From the NCBI RefSeq assembly GCF_026802175.1, contig NZ_CP113797.1, positions 783,026 to 847,025 on the forward strand: a DNA stretch of 64,000 bases, read 5' to 3'. Positions 34,954 to 44,890 of the stretch are shown piece after piece. Each line of letters begins with the position of its first letter. The first letter of the stretch is position 1. Position numbers and translations under genes: made by a program. Under the pieces are notes generated by a model that was given only the letters and a program-made list of their open reading frames with translations, was not told the DNA's origin and did no database searches. The stretch comes from Thermocoleostomius sinensis A174. Lineage in GTDB: Bacteria > Cyanobacteriota > Cyanobacteriia > Elainellales > Elainellaceae.

Positions 34954-35430
34954 CTAGGCTGCAATCAAAAACTCTTTCAACGGTTTCCACGTAAAGACAC
35001 GCCCGCCTCCCATCTCAACCACAACCTTAAGCCGAGGCTCTATACCTGGCAAAGTGGTCAAGTACTGTAACTCCTGCTGGGACAAAATTGTTCCTTCCAT
35101 CATCCAAATCACTAAACCCTTCGCATTGGATGGCAAGCTTTCTAAGGGATACTTGGCAACAGGAGCCACATAATAGCGATAGCCAACTGCTCCTTCGCGT
35201 TCAGTATCTTTTTTCCCCAGATGCGGCGGACGCACACCATGCACATTCATTAAATAGGACGAAAGATCTCCTAAACCCCGGGCAGTGATGTTAAGAACTT
35301 CATATCCTGCTGCCCGCACACGCCGCTGATATCGACCTTCGTGTCCACCCTCTAGGGGAATTAATATGCCAACTGCCCCCGCCGTTTCCAGTTCCTTGAT
35401 AAATTTTTTGCCCGTTGTAATGAGTGCCAT
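34954..35430 (-). CDS. ndhN: NAD(P)H-quinone oxidoreductase subunit N
   Basis: The 158-residue soluble protein fits NdhN over its whole length: ALITTGKKFIKELE start, AGAVGILIPLEGGHEGRYQ, LGDLSSYLMNVHGVRPPHLGK and KGLVIWMMEGTILS. NdhN belongs to the oxygenic-photosynthesis-specific module of the NDH-1 complex at the thylakoid membrane, serving cyclic electron flow and respiration. It is read leftward, with ldpA and the R3H ATPase after it; the ribosomal cluster diverges on the other side. Confidence 0.95.
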   Translation of the reverse strand: MALITTGKKFIKELETAGAVGILIPLEGGHEGRYQRRVRAAGYEVLNITARGLGDLSSYLMNVHGVRPPHLGKKDTEREGAVGYRYYVAPVAKYPLESLPSNAKGLVIWMMEGTILSQQELQYLTTLPGIEPRLKVVVEMGGGRVFTWKPLKEFLIAA

Positions 35431-35751
35431 AGGTTTCTCGTTCAGCTACTGCGCCTTCAAAGATTTCAACTGGAATTTGGAGCGTCTACCCCCTTCCAGC
35501 AAAATCTTTAAGAAGATTATAGTGAAGCTCCGATCGCCCAATCAAGCCCTGTCACCCTTCGCTGCATCAGGATAGGTAATGATTAAGTCGTGATATTGAT
35601 ATATAACGCCATCTCTAAATCATTCTCATTCCCCTAAACCGCTTCAATCATTTATCATCAGTTACCATAAGTTACAAACTATCTAATAGTTGTTAAGCCC
35701 CCGTAACAGCCCACCCAAACCAATCTTGAGCATCATTGACTTAAAAAAATA

Positions 35752-35793
35752 TTGACACTACCCTAGACAATTTCCTATTTTTTGCTTTATGAT
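35752..35793 (+). promoter_or_regulatory. Candidate sigma70 promoter of the ribosomal protein operon
   Basis: TTGACA (35752-35757) is followed after 18 bp by TATTTT (35776-35781). An overlapping pair, TAGACA (35764-35769) and TATGAT (35788-35793), is also spaced 18 bp. Either would start a leader of roughly 480 nt before rplC. The rest of the 845-bp gap 35431-36275 includes the ndhN promoter side and the hairpin at 36072-36100, and no gene. Confidence 0.5.
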
Positions 35794-36071
35794 TAGTAGC
35801 TGTTGCCAAATTCAAGGTGACTTGTTCTCCAAGCTTTGATTGAGCGATTAGATCCACAGGTTGTATTAGGTTTGCCAAGGACCGAGCAGTGGGTGCTTGG
35901 ACTAGGATGTGTAAGCAGGCTTAATCTCTATCTAGCGATCGGGTTGTTCTTTTTGGGTCAATATTCTCGCCATCTGGGTTTTTAGCGGAGAACTGTTGGT
36001 TTGAGTCGGAAAGGATACTGATTAGATTCCACTTGTTGTACAAGTTGTTTCTATTCAAGTCCTGGCTCCTT

Positions 36072-36100
36072 AAGCTGCGCCAAGGCGCAAAGCAGCTTTT
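36072..36100 (+). terminator. Terminator-like hairpin in the rplC leader
   Basis: AAGCTGC (36072-36078) pairs with GCAGCTT (36092-36098), followed by a short T-run (TTTT to 36100). An inner alternative pairing TGCGCC/GGCGCA (36076-36081 with 36084-36089) competes for the same bases. Its place 180 nt before the start of the operon suggests attenuation; unproven. Confidence 0.45.
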
Positions 36101-36275
36101 CAATCTTCAAGCCCTCTTGGAGACTTGTGGGGATCAAAACTATTGGCAAGCAATTGATGCTGTCAAACCAGTCTAGATCTTCCGAGGTTAGTTGAATCTG
36201 GAGTTCTGTGGGCTAGTAAGTATCATTGCCAGCCCCGCTCTTTTGCAATGTGTAGAACAAGGGAGAGTCCCTACG

Positions 36276-36914
36276 GTGTCTGTTGGAATTCTTGGCACAA
36301 AACTCGGCATGACCCAAATTTTCGACGAAACAGGGGTGGCAATTCCTGTAACGATCGTTCAAGCAGGTCCATGCACTATCACTCAAATCAAGTCCAAGCA
36401 AACGGACGGCTATTCTGCTGTTCAAGTGGGCTATGGGGAAGTTGCTGAAAAAGCCTTAACTAAGCCTGAGCTAGGTCATCTTGCTAAATCTGGGGCTGCT
36501 CCCCTCCGCCATTTGCAGGAGTACCGCTTGGAGGATGCTAGTCAATATGAACTTGGTCAGCAGATTAAGGCAGATGCCTTTGAAGCAGGACAAATTGTAG
36601 ATGTAATTGGTACTAGCATTGGCCGAGGCTTTGCTGGTTATCAGAAACGGCATAACTTTAAGCGCGGTCCGATGGCCCACGGCTCTAAGAATCATCGGTT
36701 GCCAGGCTCTACAGGAGCCGGTACAACGCCTGGTCGCGTTTATCCAGGTAAACGAATGGCCGGACGCTTGGGCAATACCCAAGTGACGGTTCGTAAACTA
36801 ACAGTTGTAAGAGTAGACGCTGAGCGTAACTTGCTATTGATCAAGGGAGCCGTCCCCGGTAAGCCGGGCGCGTTGTTGAATATCCTACCAGCTAAAAAGG
36901 TGGGACGGAAGTAG
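36276..36914 (+). CDS. rplC: 50S ribosomal protein L3
   Basis: Begins at GTG 36276 ([15 protein letters not shown]), with GGGAG ten bases upstream; an open extension to 36192 is not family-like. The 212-residue protein has the central L3 extension [21 protein letters not shown], which reaches the peptidyl-transferase region. First gene of the cyanobacterial S10-spc-alpha cluster; rpsJ (S10), which starts this operon in E. coli, is not here and in cyanobacteria is usually placed after tufA. Confidence 0.96.
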   Translation: MSVGILGTKLGMTQIFDETGVAIPVTIVQAGPCTITQIKSKQTDGYSAVQVGYGEVAEKALTKPELGHLAKSGAAPLRHLQEYRLEDASQYELGQQIKADAFEAGQIVDVIGTSIGRGFAGYQKRHNFKRGPMAHGSKNHRLPGSTGAGTTPGRVYPGKRMAGRLGNTQVTVRKLTVVRVDAERNLLLIKGAVPGKPGALLNILPAKKVGRK

Positions 36915-36974
36915 GGCAAGGGAAGGTTTGAATTATCGGCAATTTAGCAGCCTCTATAGAAAGAGATAGAGCTT

Positions 36975-37610
36975 ATGGTTAACTGCGTAGTCAAGAACTG
37001 GCAAGGAGAGGAGGCTGGACAGGCTTCTCTGGAATTGCGGGTCGCAAAGGAAGAAAATGCGGCACACATCGTGCATCGGGCGCTGGTGCGGCAATTGAAC
37101 AATGCTCGTCAAGGGACGGCTTCTGCCAAAACGCGGGCAGAAGTCAGGGGAGGGGGACGTAAGCCCTGGCGCCAGAAAGGAACCGGACGAGCACGGGCTG
37201 GTTCAATTCGCTCGCCGTTATGGCGGGGCGGTGGTGTGATTTTTGGGCCAAAGCCCAGGGATTACTCAGTTAAGATGAACCGCAAAGAGCGTCGCCTTGC
37301 TCTGCGAACCGCCTTGCAAAGTCGGGCAGACGATTTGATTGTGGTGGAAGATTTTGCAACTCAATTGCCGCGTCCAAAAACGAAGGAGTTGGTGCAGGCA
37401 ATGTCTCGCTGGGGCGTTGAACCAGAAGCAAAGGTGCTACTGATTGTGTCAGAGCGTGATGATAATACTTATCTTTCGGCACGCAATGTCAGTCGTTTGC
37501 GATTGATCTCTGCAACTAATCTCAACATTTTTGATATTTTGGCGGCGGATCAGATTGTCGCAACTCAGTCGGCACTTGCGAAGATCCAGGAGGTATATAG
37601 CGATGGCTAG
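36975..37610 (+). CDS. rplD: 50S ribosomal protein L4
   Basis: 211 residues with the loop [20 protein letters not shown] (about 60-79) that lines the exit tunnel, and the globular part beyond. The start ATG 36975 gives [17 protein letters not shown]4 in E. coli also represses its own operon; whether this holds here is unknown. Its last 8 bp overlap rplW, so the two are translationally coupled. Confidence 0.96.
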   Translation: MVNCVVKNWQGEEAGQASLELRVAKEENAAHIVHRALVRQLNNARQGTASAKTRAEVRGGGRKPWRQKGTGRARAGSIRSPLWRGGGVIFGPKPRDYSVKMNRKERRLALRTALQSRADDLIVVEDFATQLPRPKTKELVQAMSRWGVEPEAKVLLIVSERDDNTYLSARNVSRLRLISATNLNIFDILAADQIVATQSALAKIQEVYSDG

Positions 37611-37905
37611 ATTTGAAACCCGCGATCTCCCAGACATTGTTCATCGTCCGATCGTGACTGAGAAGGCGACTCGTCTGTTGGAAGACAATAAGTATGTCTT
37701 TGAAGTGGTTCCTAGAGCTACGAAGGATGACATCAAGGCGGCGATCGAAGATTTATTTGATGTCAAAGTTGTTCGGGTGAACACAATGAATCCGCCTCGA
37801 AAACAGCGTCGTATGGGCAGGTTTATGGGACATCGATCCCATTTCAAGCGTGCTGTGGTGACGCTGGCACCGGGTGATTCAATTACGTTGTTCCCCGAAG
37901 TTTAA
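37603..37905 (+). CDS. rplW: 50S ribosomal protein L23
   Basis: 100 residues from ATG 37603 ([21 protein letters not shown]), preceded by AGGAGG within the end of rplD. Family motif [20 protein letters not shown] is present. L23 sits at the tunnel exit and docks trigger factor and SRP. A longer frame to 37531 comes only from the rplD region. Confidence 0.96.
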   Translation: MARFETRDLPDIVHRPIVTEKATRLLEDNKYVFEVVPRATKDDIKAAIEDLFDVKVVRVNTMNPPRKQRRMGRFMGHRSHFKRAVVTLAPGDSITLFPEV

Positions 37906-37915
37906 AGGTTGCAGA

Positions 37916-37975
37916 TTTTGGATTTTGGATCTGTCCAGAATCCAAAGGAACTCAAGATCTAAAATCTAGAATTCA
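37916..37975. repeat. Imperfect inverted repeat between rplW and rplB
   Basis: GATTTTGGATTTTGGATCT (about 37916-37934) and, inverted, the segment ending AATCTAGAATTC (about 37955-37975) match at about 15 of 19 positions. The element is related in sequence to the cleaner palindrome between rpsS and rplV. Confidence 0.5.
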
Positions 37976-37988
37976 ACGAGATTGGACT

Positions 37989-38852
37989 ATGGGCATTCGT
38001 TACTATCGACCTTACACTCCTGGAACCCGGGAACGGGTGGTTTCTGATTTTGCGGAAGTCACTCGCAGCGAACCCGAAAGATCGCTGACGGTTTCTATTC
38101 ATCGCGCCAAGGGCCGCAACAACCGAGGCGTCATTACTTGTCGCCATCGCGGGGGTGGGCACAAGCGACTTTACCGCATTATTGATTTCTATCGCAATAA
38201 GCACAATATTCCAGCCAAGGTGGTGTCGATCGAATACGATCCCAACCGTAATGCTCGGATTTCACTGCTGCATTATCAAGATGGTGAGAAGCGTTACATT
38301 CTGTATCCTCAAGGGCTAACCGTGGGAACAACTGTGGTTGCTGGACCTGATGCGCCGTTTGAAGTCGGAAATGCTCTACCCTTGGGCAACATGCCCTTGG
38401 GAACTGTAGTTCACAATGTTGAACTTGTCCCGGGCAAAGGTGGGCAAATTGTGCGGGCGGCTGGAACGGGCGCCCAAGTGGTTGCTAAAGAAGGTAATTT
38501 TGTAACGCTGAGGCTGCCTTCGACGGAAGTACGAATGGTACGTCGGGAATGTTACGCAACGATCGGACAGGTGGGCAATGCCGACGTGCGAAATACCAGT
38601 TTTGGTAAAGCAGGTCGGAAACGCTGGAAAGGTCGCCGACCTGAAGTCCGGGGTAGCGTTATGAACCCAGTCGATCACCCCCATGGCGGTGGTGAGGGTC
38701 GTGCCCCGATCGGTCGTCCGGGTCCTGTCACACCTTGGGGTAAGCCAGCACTGGGGATGAAAACCCGCAAGAAGAAAAAGCTCAGCAATGCCTTGATTGT
38801 TCGTCGTCGTCGCCGTACCTCTAAGCGTGGTCGGGGCGGACGCGAATCCTAA
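37989..38852 (+). CDS. rplB: 50S ribosomal protein L2
   Basis: 287 residues with [17 protein letters not shown] at the start, [20 protein letters not shown] in the RNA-binding fold, and the C-terminal [21 protein letters not shown] loop whose histidine lies near the peptidyl-transferase centre. Standard length. It is 83 bp after rplW, separated by a repeat-like spacer. Confidence 0.97.
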   Translation: MGIRYYRPYTPGTRERVVSDFAEVTRSEPERSLTVSIHRAKGRNNRGVITCRHRGGGHKRLYRIIDFYRNKHNIPAKVVSIEYDPNRNARISLLHYQDGEKRYILYPQGLTVGTTVVAGPDAPFEVGNALPLGNMPLGTVVHNVELVPGKGGQIVRAAGTGAQVVAKEGNFVTLRLPSTEVRMVRRECYATIGQVGNADVRNTSFGKAGRKRWKGRRPEVRGSVMNPVDHPHGGGEGRAPIGRPGPVTPWGKPALGMKTRKKKKLSNALIVRRRRRTSKRGRGGRES

Positions 38853-38898
38853 AGGTCTTGCACGAAACTCTCCAAGCTTGATCAGAGGTTATTAAACT

Positions 38899-39177
38899 AT
38901 GTCCCGTTCACTTAAAAAAGGCCCATTCGTAGCGGATCACCTGCTTAAAAAAATTGAGGTGCTCAATGATAAAAACGAAAAACAGGTTATTAAAACCTGG
39001 TCTAGAGCATCCACAATCATTCCCCAGATGATTGGACATACGATCGCCGTTCACAACGGTCGTCAGCATGTTCCAGTTTATGTCACAGAACAAATGGTCG
39101 GGCATAAGCTTGGTGAGTTCGCCCCCACTCGTACCTTCCGAGGTCACGCTAAGAGTGACAAGAAGGCTCGTCGCTAA
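38899..39177 (+). CDS. rpsS: 30S ribosomal protein S19
   Basis: 92 residues beginning [18 protein letters not shown], with the family signature [23 protein letters not shown]19 binds the 30S head with S13. The spacer to rplV after it holds a 19-bp inverted repeat. Confidence 0.97.
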   Translation: MSRSLKKGPFVADHLLKKIEVLNDKNEKQVIKTWSRASTIIPQMIGHTIAVHNGRQHVPVYVTEQMVGHKLGEFAPTRTFRGHAKSDKKARR

Positions 39178-39179
39178 AT

Positions 39180-39254
39180 CAATTTTGGATTTTAGATTGG
39201 CGAGTTTAGCAATGATCAAACCAGTCAACATTCAGAATCTAGAATCCAAAATTG
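39180..39254. repeat. 19-bp inverted repeat between rpsS and rplV
   Basis: CAATTTTGGATTTTAGATT (39180-39198) is complementary to AATCTAGAATCCAAAATTG (39236-39254) at 18 of 19 positions, with a 37-nt loop. It starts 3 bp after the rpsS stop and ends 17 bp before the rplV start. In the mRNA it would form a long stem in the operon. Confidence 0.75.
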
Positions 39255-39270
39255 CTACAGGAGTAAGGTT

Positions 39271-39633
39271 ATGGCTATTGCGGATAATGAAGTAAAAGCA
39301 GTTGCTCGCTATATTCGAATGTCACCGCACAAGGTGCGCCGAGTCTTAGACCAAATTCGGGGGCGTTCTTATCGGGAAGCTTTAATTATTTTGGAGTTTA
39401 TGCCCTACAAAGCCTGTGAGCCAATTTTAAAAGTGCTGCGATCGGCGGTGGCTAACGCAGAGCACAATGAAGGCTATACTCCGGCTGATCTGGTCATCAG
39501 TCAAGCCTTTGCTGATCAAGGTCCCACACTACGGCGCTATCGTCCTCGGGCCCAAGGGCGAGCTTATCAAATTCGGAAGCCAACGTGTCATATTACGATC
39601 GCCGTTGCTCCCACTGAAACCGATGAAGCGTAA
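39271..39633 (+). CDS. rplV: 50S ribosomal protein L22
   Basis: 120 residues, with [21 protein letters not shown] near the start and the tunnel beta-hairpin [18 protein letters not shown] ribosome site TACAGGAG precedes ATG 39271. Standard for the family; the hairpin is where macrolide-resistance changes occur in other bacteria. Confidence 0.96.
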   Translation: MAIADNEVKAVARYIRMSPHKVRRVLDQIRGRSYREALIILEFMPYKACEPILKVLRSAVANAEHNEGYTPADLVISQAFADQGPTLRRYRPRAQGRAYQIRKPTCHITIAVAPTETDEA

Positions 39634-39681
39634 GTACAGCACATTAATCACCGTTTGATTCAGATAGACAGAGGACGCACC

Positions 39682-40431
39682 GTGGGACAAAAGATTCATC
39701 CAGTTGGGTTTCGTCTAGGAATTACCCAAGAACACAAATCTCGTTGGTTTGCCGATACCGATCGGTATCCCAAGCTGTTGCAAGAAGACTACATTATTCG
39801 GAATTTCCTTGAAAAAAATCCAACTAAGCTGAAGAGCTTAGAAAGCCCTGGAATTTCGCAAATCCGCATTGAGCGTAAAGCTGATCAAATCGATCTAGAG
39901 GTGCATACGGCACGTCCTGGCGTTGTTGTGGGTCGAGGCGGTCAAGGCATCGAGGAATTGCGAACTGGGTTGCAGCGAGCACTCGGCGATAGCAATCGAC
40001 AGATTCGCATTAACGTTGTGGAAGTTGCGCGGGTAGATGCTGACGCGGGTCTGATTGCGGAGTACGTCGCTCAACAGTTAGAGCGTCGGGTTTCATTCCG
40101 GCGTGTGGTTCGGCAAGCCATTCAACGGGCCCAGCGAGCCGGGGTGGAGGGCATCAAAATTCAAGTCAGCGGCCGACTGAATGGAGCCGAAATTGCCCGC
40201 ACAGAATATACGCGCGAAGGCAAAGTGCCACTCCATACTCTCAGAGCTGATATTGACTATGCGTACCGTACGGCTCAAACCATCTATGGAATTTTGGGCA
40301 TCAAGGTTTGGATCTTCAAGGGAGAAATTATTCCCGGACAAGAAGAGGTTGCCCAGCCTGCCAACAATCAACCGCGCCGTCGCCAGCAACGTCGTCGCCA
40401 GCAATACGAAGATCGATCGAACGAAGGCTAA
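39682..40431 (+). CDS. rpsC: 30S ribosomal protein S3
   Basis: 249 residues from GTG 39682 ([18 protein letters not shown] upstream). It contains the KH domain with [17 protein letters not shown] and the C-terminal domain. A basic Arg/Gln-rich tail ([15 protein letters not shown]) ends the protein, as in other cyanobacteria. S3 helps form the mRNA entry helicase. Confidence 0.96.
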   Translation: MGQKIHPVGFRLGITQEHKSRWFADTDRYPKLLQEDYIIRNFLEKNPTKLKSLESPGISQIRIERKADQIDLEVHTARPGVVVGRGGQGIEELRTGLQRALGDSNRQIRINVVEVARVDADAGLIAEYVAQQLERRVSFRRVVRQAIQRAQRAGVEGIKIQVSGRLNGAEIARTEYTREGKVPLHTLRADIDYAYRTAQTIYGILGIKVWIFKGEIIPGQEEVAQPANNQPRRRQQRRRQQYEDRSNEG

Positions 40432-40467
40432 GGCAGTGAGGAGAAAGGATTCACTAATCCGGCATTC

Positions 40468-40492
40468 CTCATCCCTCATCCTTCATCCTTCC
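40468..40492. repeat. STRR heptamer repeat between rpsC and rplP
   Basis: CTCATCC / CTCATCC / TTCATCC / TTCC follow at a 7-bp period, in the 74-bp spacer between the two genes, 13 bp before the rplP start. Confidence 0.75.
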
Positions 40493-40505
40493 AGAGGTAC
40501 TAGCC

Positions 40506-40925
40506 ATGTTAAGTCCTAGAAGAACAAAATTCCGAAAGCAGCAACGCGGGCGCATGAAGGGAATGGCGACCGTGGGTAATGAAATTAATTTTGGCGATTT
40601 TGCCTTGCAAGCGCTAGAGCCTTGCTGGATCACATCGCGTCAGATTGAAGCCAGTCGTCGTGCCATGACTCGTTACATTCGTCGGGGCGGCAAGATTTGG
40701 ATTCGTATCTTCCCGGATAAACCTGTCACCATGCGCCCAGCGGAAACCCGAATGGGATCGGGCAAAGGAAATCCAGAGTTTTGGGTTGCTGTAGTCAAAC
40801 CAGGGCGAATTCTATTTGAAGTGGCTGGTGTTCCTGAGGCAACGGCTCGCGAAGCTATGCGCTTGGCACAATATAAGCTCCCCATCAAGACCAAGTTTAT
40901 CGCCCGTCAATCGGAGGAGTCATAA
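40506..40925 (+). CDS. rplP: 50S ribosomal protein L16
   Basis: 139 residues beginning [19 protein letters not shown], with [23 protein letters not shown] and the [18 protein letters not shown] block that lies close to the A-site tRNA. The ribosome binding site CCAGAGG precedes the ATG, directly after the heptamer repeats. Confidence 0.97.
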   Translation: MLSPRRTKFRKQQRGRMKGMATVGNEINFGDFALQALEPCWITSRQIEASRRAMTRYIRRGGKIWIRIFPDKPVTMRPAETRMGSGKGNPEFWVAVVKPGRILFEVAGVPEATAREAMRLAQYKLPIKTKFIARQSEES

Positions 40926-40928
40926 CCT

Positions 40929-41174
40929 ATGCCCTTACCAAAAATTGATGAGATCCGCGACCTCAGCGATCAGGAAGTCAGCGATCAAATTGTTTCAGTC
41001 AAGAAAGAGTTGTTTCAATTGCGGTTTCAAAAGGCAACCCGTCAGCTAGAAAAACCTCATCAGTTTAAGCATTTGCGCCATCGCTTAGCCCAACTGATGA
41101 CTATCGAACGAGAACGCCAACTTGCAGCAATGAAGGCAACTCCAGACTCAGACTCAACAGCAGATGATGAATAG
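40929..41174 (+). CDS. rpmC: 50S ribosomal protein L29
   Basis: 81 residues; the helical hairpin includes the KKELFQLRFQKATRQLEKPHQFKHLRHRLAQL core. The acidic tail (SDSTADDE) is slightly longer than usual. It starts 3 bp after rplP ends, with CGGAGGAG before ATG 40929. Confidence 0.94.
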   Translation: MPLPKIDEIRDLSDQEVSDQIVSVKKELFQLRFQKATRQLEKPHQFKHLRHRLAQLMTIERERQLAAMKATPDSDSTADDE

Positions 41175-41198
41175 GCAGGTACAGGAGTAGACACTTCA

Positions 41199-41552
41199 AT
41201 GGCAGCAAAAGAGCGAGTCGGCTTAGTCGTCAGCGACAAGATGGATAAGACGGTAGTAGTAGCGGTTGAAAACCGTGCTCCTCATCCCAAATACCGCAAA
41301 ATTATGGTGCAAACCAAGCGGTATAAAGTGCACGACGAAGAAAACAAATGTCAGGTGGGCGATCGAGTCCGCATTCAAGAAACCCGTCCATTGAGCCGAA
41401 CCAAGCGGTGGGCAGTGGTGGAAATCGTTAGCCACTCGTTTGTTCCTCAAGCGAGTTCTGAACTCGCGGTTGAAGCGGCTGCACCCACTGATCCAGTAGA
41501 CCCCCCTGATGTAAACACTCCGGATGCAGGCGAAGAGGGAGAGGACGCATGA
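41199..41552 (+). CDS. rpsQ: 30S ribosomal protein S17 with acidic C-terminal extension
   Basis: 117 residues. The OB-fold core ([23 protein letters not shown] at the start, [19 protein letters not shown] in the middle) ends near residue 78. About 38 residues rich in Ala, Pro, Asp and Glu follow ([21 protein letters not shown], ending GEEGEDA). Typical S17 has 80-90 residues. The last 4 bp overlap the rplN start (ATGA). Confidence 0.94.
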   Translation: MAAKERVGLVVSDKMDKTVVVAVENRAPHPKYRKIMVQTKRYKVHDEENKCQVGDRVRIQETRPLSRTKRWAVVEIVSHSFVPQASSELAVEAAAPTDPVDPPDVNTPDAGEEGEDA

Positions 41553-41914
41553 TTCAACAAGAAACCTATTTGAACGTAGCAGACAACAGCGGTGCACGTA
41601 AGCTCATGTGCATTCGTGTTCTTGGTGGAAATCGCCGCTATGCCAACGTGGGAGATGTCATCATCGCCGTTGTCAAAGATGCGATTCCAAATATGGGCGT
41701 GAAAAAATCGGATGTGGTTCGAGCAGTCGTTGTTCGAACTAAGAAAGGATTACGGCGCGATAGTGGCATGTCCATTCGGTTTGATGATAATGCGGCTGTC
41801 ATCATTAACGCAGAAGGGAATCCTCGTGGGACACGAGTATTTGGGCCAGTGGCTCGTGAGCTACGCGATAAAAACTTCACCAAGATTGTTTCACTGGCGC
41901 CGGAGGTACTGTGA
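41549..41914 (+). CDS. rplN: 50S ribosomal protein L14
   Basis: 121 residues. Signature [21 protein letters not shown], and [20 protein letters not shown]. The protein bridges the subunits and binds L19 and silencing factor RsfS. Translationally coupled both to rpsQ upstream (ATGA overlap) and to rplX downstream (stop/start overlap). Confidence 0.96.
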   Translation: MIQQETYLNVADNSGARKLMCIRVLGGNRRYANVGDVIIAVVKDAIPNMGVKKSDVVRAVVVRTKKGLRRDSGMSIRFDDNAAVIINAEGNPRGTRVFGPVARELRDKNFTKIVSLAPEVL

Positions 41915-42249
41915 TGACTAAAAAGGTTCGCTATAAAGTGCATGTGAAGAAGGGCGATACCGTTCAGGTCATTGCCGGACGAGAGAAAGGTAAAGTAGGC
42001 GAGATTCTGCGGGTCATTCCGGAGTCCAGCAAAGTAGTGGTTAAAGGAGTAAACGTGAGAACAAAGCATGTCAAGCCCCAGGGCGAAGGCGAGTCGGGTC
42101 AAATTACGACGTTTGAAGCACCGATTCACAGCTCTAATGTCATGCTCTACTCTACTAAACAAAAGGTGGCTAGCCGCATTTGCTACACCTTTAACGCGGA
42201 CGGACGCAAGGTGCGGATGTTGAAGAAAACAGGCGAAATCATTGATTAG
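41914..42249 (+). CDS. rplX: 50S ribosomal protein L24
   Basis: 111 residues from ATG 41914, seven bases past GGAGG and overlapping the rplN stop by one base; a GTG at 41911 is also open but closer to the ribosome site. KOW motif [22 protein letters not shown] is present. L24 starts folding of the 23S rRNA. Confidence 0.95.
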   Translation: MTKKVRYKVHVKKGDTVQVIAGREKGKVGEILRVIPESSKVVVKGVNVRTKHVKPQGEGESGQITTFEAPIHSSNVMLYSTKQKVASRICYTFNADGRKVRMLKKTGEIID

Positions 42250-42361
42250 TCTGTAAGCGCTAGGACGAACGCTAAAGAATAGCCCGCGCGCGTCACTCTT
42301 AACCTTTTTCCTACCTTTTAGTTCCCTGACCAAGACCAGGGAGGAGTGATTCTAAAACACT

Positions 42362-42907
42362 ATGGCAACTAGACTAAAAACCCAGTATCAAGAAACGATC
42401 GTTCCCAAGCTGATGGAGCAGTTTCAGTACACCAACATCCATCAGGTTCCTAAGGTTGTAAAAGTGACAGTCAATCGGGGCTTGGGAGAAGCAGCACAAA
42501 ACGCGAAGGCAATGGAATCATCCTTGAGCGAAATTGCCATCATTACCGGACAGAAGCCCGTTGTCACCCGTGCCAAAAAAGCGATCGCGGGCTTCAAAAT
42601 CCGCAAAGGCATGCCAGTTGGCATCATGGTGACACTTCGTTCCGATCGCATGTACGCTTTTCTCGATCGGTTGATGAATTTGGCTCTTCCTCGCATTCGT
42701 GACTTCCGAGGTGTGAGTCCGAAAAGCTTTGATGGACGAGGTAATTACACCCTTGGCATTCGCGAACAGTTAATTTTTCCAGAAGTGGACTACGATTCCA
42801 TCGACCAAATTCGAGGAATGGACATTTCTATCATCACGACTGCCAATACAGATGAAGAGGGCCGTGCCCTATTAAAAGAATTAGGAATGCCCTTTCGGGA
42901 TAACTGA
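42362..42907 (+). CDS. rplE: 50S ribosomal protein L5
   Basis: 181 residues with [19 protein letters not shown] near the N-terminus, [22 protein letters not shown] in the centre and the 5S rRNA-contact part [27 protein letters not shown] lies upstream. Unlike E. coli, rpsN (S14) does not follow; S8 comes next, as in other cyanobacteria. Confidence 0.97.
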   Translation: MATRLKTQYQETIVPKLMEQFQYTNIHQVPKVVKVTVNRGLGEAAQNAKAMESSLSEIAIITGQKPVVTRAKKAIAGFKIRKGMPVGIMVTLRSDRMYAFLDRLMNLALPRIRDFRGVSPKSFDGRGNYTLGIREQLIFPEVDYDSIDQIRGMDISIITTANTDEEGRALLKELGMPFRDN

Positions 42908-42930
42908 AACAGTTTCGCAAAGAGGAAACT

Positions 42931-43332
42931 ATGGCGGCTAACGACACAATTGCAGATATGTTAACGCGCATTCGTAACGCAAATTTAGCGCGACACCAGA
43001 CCACAGAAGTACCATCAACTCGCATGACTCAGAACATTGCCAGAGTTCTGCGCGACGAAGGGTTCATCACAGACTTTAGCGAGAGAGAAGAGGGAGCTAA
43101 GCGCATGCTGGTAATTTCCCTCAAATATAAAGGCAGAAATCGTCGTCCTATCATTACGGCGTTACAGCGCGTCAGCAAACCTGGGCTACGAGTGTATTCA
43201 AACCGGAAGGAACTCCCTAGAGTTTTGGGTGGCATTGGTATTGCCATTATTTCTACCTCTAGCGGTATTATGACCGATCGCGATGCCCGTCGGCAGGGCT
43301 TGGGTGGAGAGGTGCTTTGCTACGTCTGGTAG
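42931..43332 (+). CDS. rpsH: 30S ribosomal protein S8
   Basis: 133 residues. Begins [21 protein letters not shown]; ends with the S8 signature [32 protein letters not shown] upstream. S8 binds the 16S central domain and in E. coli represses the spc operon at L5; whether a matching mRNA site exists here is not seen. Confidence 0.97.
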   Translation: MAANDTIADMLTRIRNANLARHQTTEVPSTRMTQNIARVLRDEGFITDFSEREEGAKRMLVISLKYKGRNRRPIITALQRVSKPGLRVYSNRKELPRVLGGIGIAIISTSSGIMTDRDARRQGLGGEVLCYVW

Positions 43333-43412
43333 GGCAAAAAGGTCGTTAGTTCTTCGCGTGGTAAACCCTGTAACAGTAACTAACTGCTGATATTTAGTTA
43401 GGAGAGAAAAGA

Positions 43413-43952
43413 ATGTCTCGTATTGGTAAGCGCCCTATCCCAATTCCCCAAAAAGTGACGGTCACGGTTGATGGTCAACACGTAGCTGTCAAAGGGCCCA
43501 AGGGAGAACTATCCCGCACCTTACCCGCCGAAGTGGAAGTTGTGCAGGAAGACGGCACGCTTTTTGTTAATCGCCGCAACGATTCCCGAGTCGCTCGTCA
43601 GCGCCATGGGTTGTCGCGTACCTTGGTTGCCAACATGGTTGAAGGCGTGTCTAACGGCTTTCAAAAACGCTTGGAAATTCAAGGCGTGGGCTATCGGGCA
43701 CAAGTTCAAGGACGAAATCTTGTGTTGAATGTTGGCTACAGTCACCCGGTACAGATTGAACCTCCGCAAGGGATTCAGGTGGCCGTCGAAAACAACACGA
43801 ATGTTGTAGTTTCAGGAATTGATAAGGAATTAGTTGGCAATCTTTCTGCTCGAATTCGGGCTGTGCGTCCCCCTGAGCCGTACAAGGGCAAGGGAATCCG
43901 GTATGCAGGTGAGTTTGTCAGACGTAAGGCTGGAAAGGCAGGGAAGAAATAG
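43413..43952 (+). CDS. rplF: 50S ribosomal protein L6
   Basis: 179 residues. [16 protein letters not shown] start, and the C-terminal signature [19 protein letters not shown]. Two similar beta domains typical of L6. AGGAGAG ribosome site. Confidence 0.97.
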   Translation: MSRIGKRPIPIPQKVTVTVDGQHVAVKGPKGELSRTLPAEVEVVQEDGTLFVNRRNDSRVARQRHGLSRTLVANMVEGVSNGFQKRLEIQGVGYRAQVQGRNLVLNVGYSHPVQIEPPQGIQVAVENNTNVVVSGIDKELVGNLSARIRAVRPPEPYKGKGIRYAGEFVRRKAGKAGKK

Positions 43953-43954
43953 AG

Positions 43955-44317
43955 ATGAGACTGAGTCGCAAGGAAGCAACCCGGCGTCGGCATGGTCGGA
44001 TTCGTCGCAAAGTCTTTGGTACGGCGGAGCGTCCCCGGCTGGCTGTTTTTCGTTCTAACCAACATATTTATGCCCAAATTATTGACGATAGCCGTCATCA
44101 CACCTTGGCAGCGGCGTCCACATTGGAAGCAGATGTGCGGTCAACAATTGAAACCGGAGCAAACTGTGAAGCATCTGCTAGGGTAGGTAAGTTGATTGCA
44201 GAGCGAGCGATCGCTCAAGGCATTCAGCAAGTTGTATTCGATCGGGGTGGAAAGCTCTATCACGGTCGCATCAAAATGCTGGCAGACGCTGCTCGAGAAG
44301 GTGGATTAGATTTCTAA
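43955..44317 (+). CDS. rplR: 50S ribosomal protein L18
   Basis: 120 residues with [25 protein letters not shown] and the C-terminal [23 protein letters not shown]. It binds 5S rRNA together with L5. The gene starts 2 bp after rplF. Confidence 0.96.
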   Translation: MRLSRKEATRRRHGRIRRKVFGTAERPRLAVFRSNQHIYAQIIDDSRHHTLAAASTLEADVRSTIETGANCEASARVGKLIAERAIAQGIQQVVFDRGGKLYHGRIKMLADAAREGGLDF

Positions 44318-44352
44318 CAACGTGAAGCCGCTAAGGAGAAAGGAGTAAAAGG

Positions 44353-44874
44353 ATGGCGAATCGTCGCAAGGGCAACAAAACCAAAGAAAAAGAAGCTGAT
44401 TGGCAAGAGCGGGTCGTACAGATCCGGCGAGTTACAAAAGTTGTTAAAGGCGGTAAAAAGCTCAGTTTCCGAGCAATCGTGGTGGTCGGCAACGAACGTG
44501 GTCAAGTTGGCGTAGGTGTTGGCAAAGCCAGTGATGTGATTGGGGCTGTTCGTAAAGGGGTTGTGGATGGCAAAAAACATCTGGTGACTGTGCCGTTAAC
44601 TAAAGCCAATTCCATTCCCCATCCGGTCAGTGGAGCAGGGGGAGGGGCTAAGGTGATGATGCGCCCAGCCGCACCCGGTACAGGAGTAATTGCGGGCGGA
44701 GCCGTTCGTACAGTGCTAGAGTTAGCTGGCGTTCGCAACATTTTGGCAAAACAGCTTGGCTCAGATAATCCCTTAAACAATGCTAGAGCGGCTGCTAATG
44801 CCCTAGCGTCATTGCGGACTTTTTCTGATGTTGCTGAAGAGCGTGGCATCCCGCTTGAAAACCTGTATGCATAG
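44353..44874 (+). CDS. rpsE: 30S ribosomal protein S5
   Basis: 173 residues with the double-stranded RNA-binding part [23 protein letters not shown] and the signature [25 protein letters not shown]5 contributes to decoding accuracy. Upstream GGAGAAAGGAG is a strong ribosome site. Confidence 0.97.
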   Translation: MANRRKGNKTKEKEADWQERVVQIRRVTKVVKGGKKLSFRAIVVVGNERGQVGVGVGKASDVIGAVRKGVVDGKKHLVTVPLTKANSIPHPVSGAGGGAKVMMRPAAPGTGVIAGGAVRTVLELAGVRNILAKQLGSDNPLNNARAAANALASLRTFSDVAEERGIPLENLYA

Positions 44875-44890
44875 GAACTAAGTGAAACCC

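Noticed and set aside
34712-34990. 92-residue leftward frame between ndhN and ldpA
   Set aside because: It overlaps the ndhN 3' end out of frame; looks like a shadow.
40093-40479. 128-residue frame opposite rpsC
   Set aside because: Antisense shadow over a conserved ribosomal protein gene and a repeat.
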